Shown here piece by piece: positions 59,459 through 64,000 of a stretch of DNA of 64,000 nt; positions within the stretch are counted from its first letter, which is position 1; the number at the start of each line of letters is the position of its first letter. The position numbers and the translations under genes are program-made. Below the pieces are notes generated by a model. It searched no databases, was not told the DNA's origin, and saw only the letters and a list, made by a program, of their open reading frames with translations. Origin of the DNA: Bryoerythrophyllum caledonicum (Eukaryota > Streptophyta > Bryopsida > Pottiales > Pottiaceae). The DNA lies in NCBI GenBank assembly GCA_963971425.1, contig OZ020520.1, forward strand, positions 24,384,754-24,448,753. Reading direction: 5' to 3'.

Positions 59459-61007
59459 CACCACGCAATTCAGCTCCAGACAAATGTTGCTTGACAAGCC
59501 ACACCACACAGCGAACTTCACTTCTTCCCTCGGAGAAGATAGAGACTCATTCATCCACAAAAGAAAGAGAAATGGATGGCAACTTGAAGATGTCATTTTG
59601 AGAATATTCCTCTATTCATCTCCACAGATGAAAGCGTCCATCACGAGCAGCGATCCTGATGTTGGGAGAAATGCTACAATCTGCACTTTAACGGATTTTG
59701 CTAACCATTTACCGAATCGATTTTCGCCTCGGTCCGAAGTCTCGCCTCGGTTTTCCTCTTGTCTCTGGTTTGTATTCTAGCCATCTTAGTACAACTTTGT
59801 TTGCTGTGTTTTGTTTGGTGTGCGAGATTGAGGTTAGATCTCGGCGTCCTCATTCGGTTTGTGTTTTGTTTGATGCGTTAACTCGAGGTTGGATGTCGGT
59901 TTTCCTATTTTTCTCTGTTTTGTTTTCTGCATGAAACTTGAGGTTTGATCTCGGCTTTCTCATTTGGTTGTGTTTTGTTTGATGCGTCAACTTGAGGTTA
60001 GACGTCAATTTTCTTATTTGGTTGTGTTTTGTTTGATGCGTTAACTTGAGGTTAGATGTCGGTTTTCTCATTTGGCTGTGTTTCGTTACATGCGTGAAAC
60101 TTCAGATTAGGTTTCGGTTTTCTCATTTTTCTTTGTTTTTTTTTAATCCGTGAACTTGAGGTTAGATCTCTTTCTTCTCATTTTGTTGTGTGTCATAGTC
60201 GTATTACAGAGGGAGCTTGGTTGTGTAAAATGTGTCATAATCGCGGCTGTTGTGTAATGGAGTTGAAGTGGAAACTTGCATCTTTACTTTGTTACCTCAA
60301 TAGAAAATCGATTTAAAAATGTTGGAGGTCTTTGGTATACAGTACATGTACAGTGAAGGGCTGTTTCTTTTTACAAGACTGCGCGCTACAAATTCATATT
60401 GTTTATGCTTATATTGCATGGAGTAGGAGCTTTTCTTCTTCCTCTTTGTTTTTTTACCAAATGCGAAGCGTATTGTGATGCAAGAGGTATGTGGAACAGG
60501 TTCTTTTGAGTGTTGTGTGGCTGAACTTGTGTTATTGAAGAGTATATTGACATCGTATGGCCTAATGTTTCACATAGATTTTTGCCTTAGAAGTGAGGAA
60601 CTTTGATGGACATTTTGGGTTTTCTCTTGTACATTTTTGTCCAATCTTATTGTAGTATTATTGAGTGGAGAAAAGACTATTTTTACAAATAATTATTGTT
60701 TTAGGTTTCATCGATTTCTTAATTGTGACTTTGGGAGCTTGATTATGATTTATTGAGTTGCAAGTCATCCAATTGAGATTCCTCTCTATAATCCCAACAA
60801 TACTTTCTAATAAGGTAATTTCTTTTCAAAGAGTTTTTATTGATGTTGTTAATACTTTCCACTGAATGTCTAGTCATTAGTGTCATAGTACTCAAGAGGT
60901 AATGGTGCATATTGCACGACATGGTTTAACTGTGCTTTTTGTTGAAAAGCTTCAATTGACTTCTAATCTCATATGATAATTTGTTGCCAGGCTTTTTGAA
61001 CCTCACA
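59459..61007. other. Intergenic region upstream of the DUF3598 gene
   Basis: 59459-59700 probably holds the promoter and 5' leader of the minus-strand gene. The rest is T-rich with a tandem repeat (separate entry). No other gene seen. Confidence 0.45.
59820..60175 (+). repeat. Tandem repeat, seven units of about 54-57 bp
   Basis: The phrase TTGAGGTTAGATxTCGGTTTTCTCATTTGG and TGTGTTTTGTTTGATGCG recur near 59830, 59885, 59940, 59993, 60047, 60104 and 60160 with point differences. A 73-codon minus frame through it is repetitive and not considered real. Confidence 0.8.
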
Positions 61008-61477
61008 ATGGCTGATCCAATTGTTGCAATTGCTCTTGGAAGTTTTGATGTAAGCAAACTACTTGAGGCAGTGATTTGGAATGCAAAAGCAGCCTTCAAA
61101 TATAGAGATTAGTGCAAAGAGCTAGCACAGAAGTTGGGAGGGCTTGTAGGTACTGTTAAGCAATTAGAAGAAAGTGCAAGCAAGACTAATCATGCAGAGT
61201 GTAAGAAATGGTTAGCGCACTTTGATGAGATCTTGACATGTGCTAAGGCGCTCACAAACGATTGTTCAATGGAATCAGTCATGACAAGGCAAAGAGGATG
61301 TTGACCTTTAGGAAGTGGGAAAAATTGGCGTCACGCGTAGAGAAGATCAAAACCCAAATTGATGAGGCTAAGGCAAATGCTTCCTTACATGTATTTGGTG
61401 TTATTTTAACAACTGCTAGAAAATACCTACGGTTTTTTAAAGCAAGACACTCCATCATTGATTGTGGGAGTGGGTGA
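61008..61477 (+). pseudogene. RPW8/coiled-coil NLR-like N-terminal fragment
   Basis: ATG 61008 begins MADPIVAIALGSFDVSKLLE, then a helical region with CKELAQKLGGLVGTVKQLEE and HAECKKWLAHFDEIL. This resembles the N-terminal helical (RPW8 or CC) domain of plant NLR immune receptors. A TAG near 61110 and a frameshift near 61262 break it; the second part (61262-61477) continues with DKAKRMLTFRKWEKLASRVEKI. No NB-ARC P-loop follows, and the next DNA is a LINE fragment. A decayed truncated copy is the best reading; another helical protein is possible. Confidence 0.45.
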
Positions 61478-61712
61478 CCATTTCAACAAATTGAAGACAT
61501 CTATACTACATAATCATGATAACTTTGCCACCTCAATTACCATGCAAGCATGCAAATCAACAATAATCGTACCACCTTTTGAGAGTGGGAATAGGTAATT
61601 ACAAACCTCTCCATCACCGACGTTTCTGGTGGTGTGAACTACTAGGTAGGAAGTTACTACACCTACTAGGTGATGTATTACTACAGACATCATTACACTC
61701 TTTGACGCCGAC

Positions 61713-63550
61713 ATGATTATATACACCAAGCCCACTCTCAATAGCCCATCTCATAAACAGAACACTAAACCATGTAACTTACAAATCCTATGCATACATC
61801 ACCAAAACAATATTATAGGTAATGTAGAACTAAATTCAATTCATACCATAGCACAAGCCCTAGGCATTGACTACATCTACACTAACCCCACACCATCAGT
61901 CTCAACACAACTCAAAGTCAACCATAGAATACATTGGTCCGTCGTTCCATACCCTACCTCCCATTGTAGTAATACCCTTTCTCCACCTCCTCTCCCACAT
62001 TACAACACACGTCCTCCTCTAAAATTCAACCCTGAATACTGCTACTATATAGGTGGTTCCTTCATGGAACCTATGGAAATCAGTCCTAACATCTGGAAAA
62101 GTGAAACCACCGGATATGGCATTTATAACAGCTTAAAAGAACTAAATATCTCCAAACGATTACCTAGCCTATAAAATATTCTACGAGCTGAAATGATGGC
62201 TCTTCATAAAACTCTGAAAATTATTCTTAAACATTTGCCCAAATGAACCAACATATATCTTCACAGATTGTCTAAATATCCTTTATCTTATTAATACCCA
62301 TATTACACACCCAACATCGCATAATAACCACCCCGACTGCACTCTCTTAACTTCGATAATTCACCTCCTACTTAAAAGAACACATCCCACTACACTACTC
62401 AAAGTTAAAGCCCACTCCTATATATCAGGCAATGAACATGCAGAAAAATTAGCCAAAGCAGACACCAATAAACCTCACAAACATGCCTCCAAACCACACG
62501 AATAAGCCCATTCTACCCTCTTTTTTTATCACCATGATCAATGGCTTGACATGACAAATTCACTAGACAAAGGACCAATAAGATTTCTAGAGAAACACCT
62601 ATTAAAATATATAGAATTCATAACCTAGAAATCATAGCAACACAATTTTCCAACATGGAAAAATGGCTCAATAATAATGACATTGATATAAAACTCTCAA
62701 CAGGCTTCTCGAATAACTCCACCCTCATTGACGCACAAATTACTTGCCGTATCAAATTCCGAACTGGACAATACATGGGAAACGCTCGAAAACAACTATT
62801 CTTTGGACATATTTAATTTCCTACAATAACATGCTTGATATTCAATTCAACTGATTCCAACACATTGCACCATGTCTTGTTAAAATGCCAACACCCCCAC
62901 ATACATGCACTAATCACCAAAAGACACAATAAAGTTGTATGGGAACTACGAAAAATGTTAATTTCCTCAAATAAATCACGTTGTTACACCCTCATGCATA
63001 CATGTACATATAACAATAGCCCACCGGAAAATACCATCCCACCTTGGATTCTATTATGTACATGTCTCTTCCACCCTTGCCAATGCAATGCTCGATTTAA
63101 GCCTGACATACTATGTGTTCGAGGCCTCCCACTAAACACCACCCCTCCCACCGCTATAAACCCAAATTTAACAATATAATTTATTGAATTTGTATACTGC
63201 AATGATATATTCTCTGCTTAAACAATTCTCAACAAAACTATTAAATATCAACCGCTACTTGACTAAATATAATTAGCCAAGGTTAGAAAGTAGATCCTAT
63301 TATCATTGTCACAGCCGGAGCTAGAGCCACCTCACACAACTTGTTAATAAAAATACTTACAGTGAGATTTAATATCCCTAATCCCACCATTCAACACACA
63401 TTTAAAAATATTAACACCATCGCCGCGCACCATGCTATGTCTATACTATTATACAAACGACGAATTGAAAACAACCAACCAATACCCACAATCCAAGATC
63501 CCCCACACTCACTTTACATTAAATGCTATGAAATACTGCACTATTAATAA
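61713..63550 (+). pseudogene. LINE remnant: RNase H and C-terminal zinc region
   Basis: The frame at 61713-62174 ends in an RNase H-like stretch: YYIGGSFMEP where a TDGS-type motif with the first Asp is expected, then TTGYGIYN. The following frames keep RAEMMAL (Glu), FTDCLN (Asp) and KAHSYISGNEHAEKLA, the usual ribonuclease H order in non-LTR elements. 62835-63179 has HHVLLKCQHPH, a His/Cys pattern common after the RNase H of LINEs. Stops and frame changes are frequent, and the first catalytic Asp reads Gly, so it is inactive. The sense strand is strikingly poor in G. Reverse transcriptase is not present in the window upstream, so the copy is 5' truncated. Confidence 0.62.
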
Positions 63551-64000
63551 TTTATGCTCAACAACAAATTCTCTAAATTCCATTTCCATATCAAGAAACC
63601 CGCCAACTTGATAAGTGACTTATGGCCAACATAATCAATTCATTACAACCAAAACCACCGTCACATAATTTATGTCAAAAGTTAAACGGTCCACACATAT
63701 CTTGACATATGTATAAATTTCATAGGAAGATGACTTTGCCCACAAACTAAAATATCTTCTCAAACACCAATTTTTTTAATATAACAGTAAGACGCTTCTG
63801 CAACCTCCAACCATCCATAGTTATATCCACACCAATAGCATCCAACCTCTAGTACGTCTCACACCACTATGTCAAACACCATTTGGCACCGCTCATCGGG
63901 TCCTAATAACCTAGTAGATGCAAACCTCTCACATTCCGTTGAGACAAATCCCCAACCAATGTTAGTATCAGAAGTTCTACAACCTGAGCGAGAGTTTTCA
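63551..64000. other. AT-rich end of window, no gene seen
   Basis: Same G-poor composition as the LINE remnant and possibly its 3' untranslated part. No ORF of note. Confidence 0.4.

Noticed and set aside
59459-59596. Upstream in-frame ATG of the DUF3598 gene (59596)
   Set aside because: It would add 46 residues that do not resemble a transit peptide; ATG 59458 is followed by a typical one. Not excluded without 5' transcript data.

Overview
This window is a piece of nuclear DNA from a land plant. It has spliced genes with many short GT-AG introns, a chloroplast-lumen protease, a plastid DUF3598-type protein, a plant 2-oxoglutarate oxygenase, Ty3/gypsy retrotransposons and a Mutator-type (MULE) transposon. 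The repeat style and a DNA methyltransferase-like gene fit a non-seed plant such as a bryophyte, lycophyte or fern, but the species cannot be fixed from this sequence. One 200-base assembly gap (4148-4347) is present.

Layout. 1-8355: a nearly full-length Ty3/gypsy element whose 5' LTR is cut by the window edge. Its LTRs are almost identical, yet its gag-pol is broken. 8356-18180: nested repeat debris, namely a fragment of an element coding for a gag-like protein, a second such gene on the minus strand, a third inside a 3.9 kb insertion (12733-16608) that splits a TG-starting repeat, and a gypsy integrase remnant ending in a complete PHD finger. 19653-21767: an intact 11-exon 2OG-Fe(II) oxygenase gene. 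22435-22900: a PIF/Harbinger-like MITE with TTA target duplications. 24045-28050: a second copy of the split repeat followed by a fourth gag-like gene. 28826-33480: an intact 15-exon CtpA-type protease gene. 34913-45276: a 10.3 kb transposon flanked by a 12-bp direct repeat, with a decayed MULE/SWIM transposase on the minus strand and, on the plus strand, a decayed beta-class DNA methyltransferase-like gene whose large intron holds a palindromic satellite. 47024-48055: nine copies of a 108-bp (36-codon) tandem repeat. 48899-56345: a 17-exon nuclear protein with CHD6-9-like SANT modules, FYRN/FYRC domains and a long acidic repeat tail, but no ATPase. 56864-59458 (minus): a 6-exon DUF3598-type plastid protein, convergent with the previous gene. 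61008-64000: a broken RPW8/CC-NLR-like fragment and a G-poor LINE RNase H end.

Four loci look intact and under selection because every intron removal restores one phase-consistent frame: the oxygenase, the CtpA protease, the SANT/FYR protein and the DUF3598 protein. Two of these (CtpA, DUF3598) point to photosynthetic plastid functions. The rest is mobile-element sequence in several layers of insertion.

The most unusual items are the methyltransferase-like gene carried by the MULE-type element, the PHD finger fused to a gypsy integrase, the CHD-tail plus FYR architecture, and the family of gag-like proteins found on several different repeat backbones. All gene models were assembled by eye from splice signals and reading frame; no similarity search was run.
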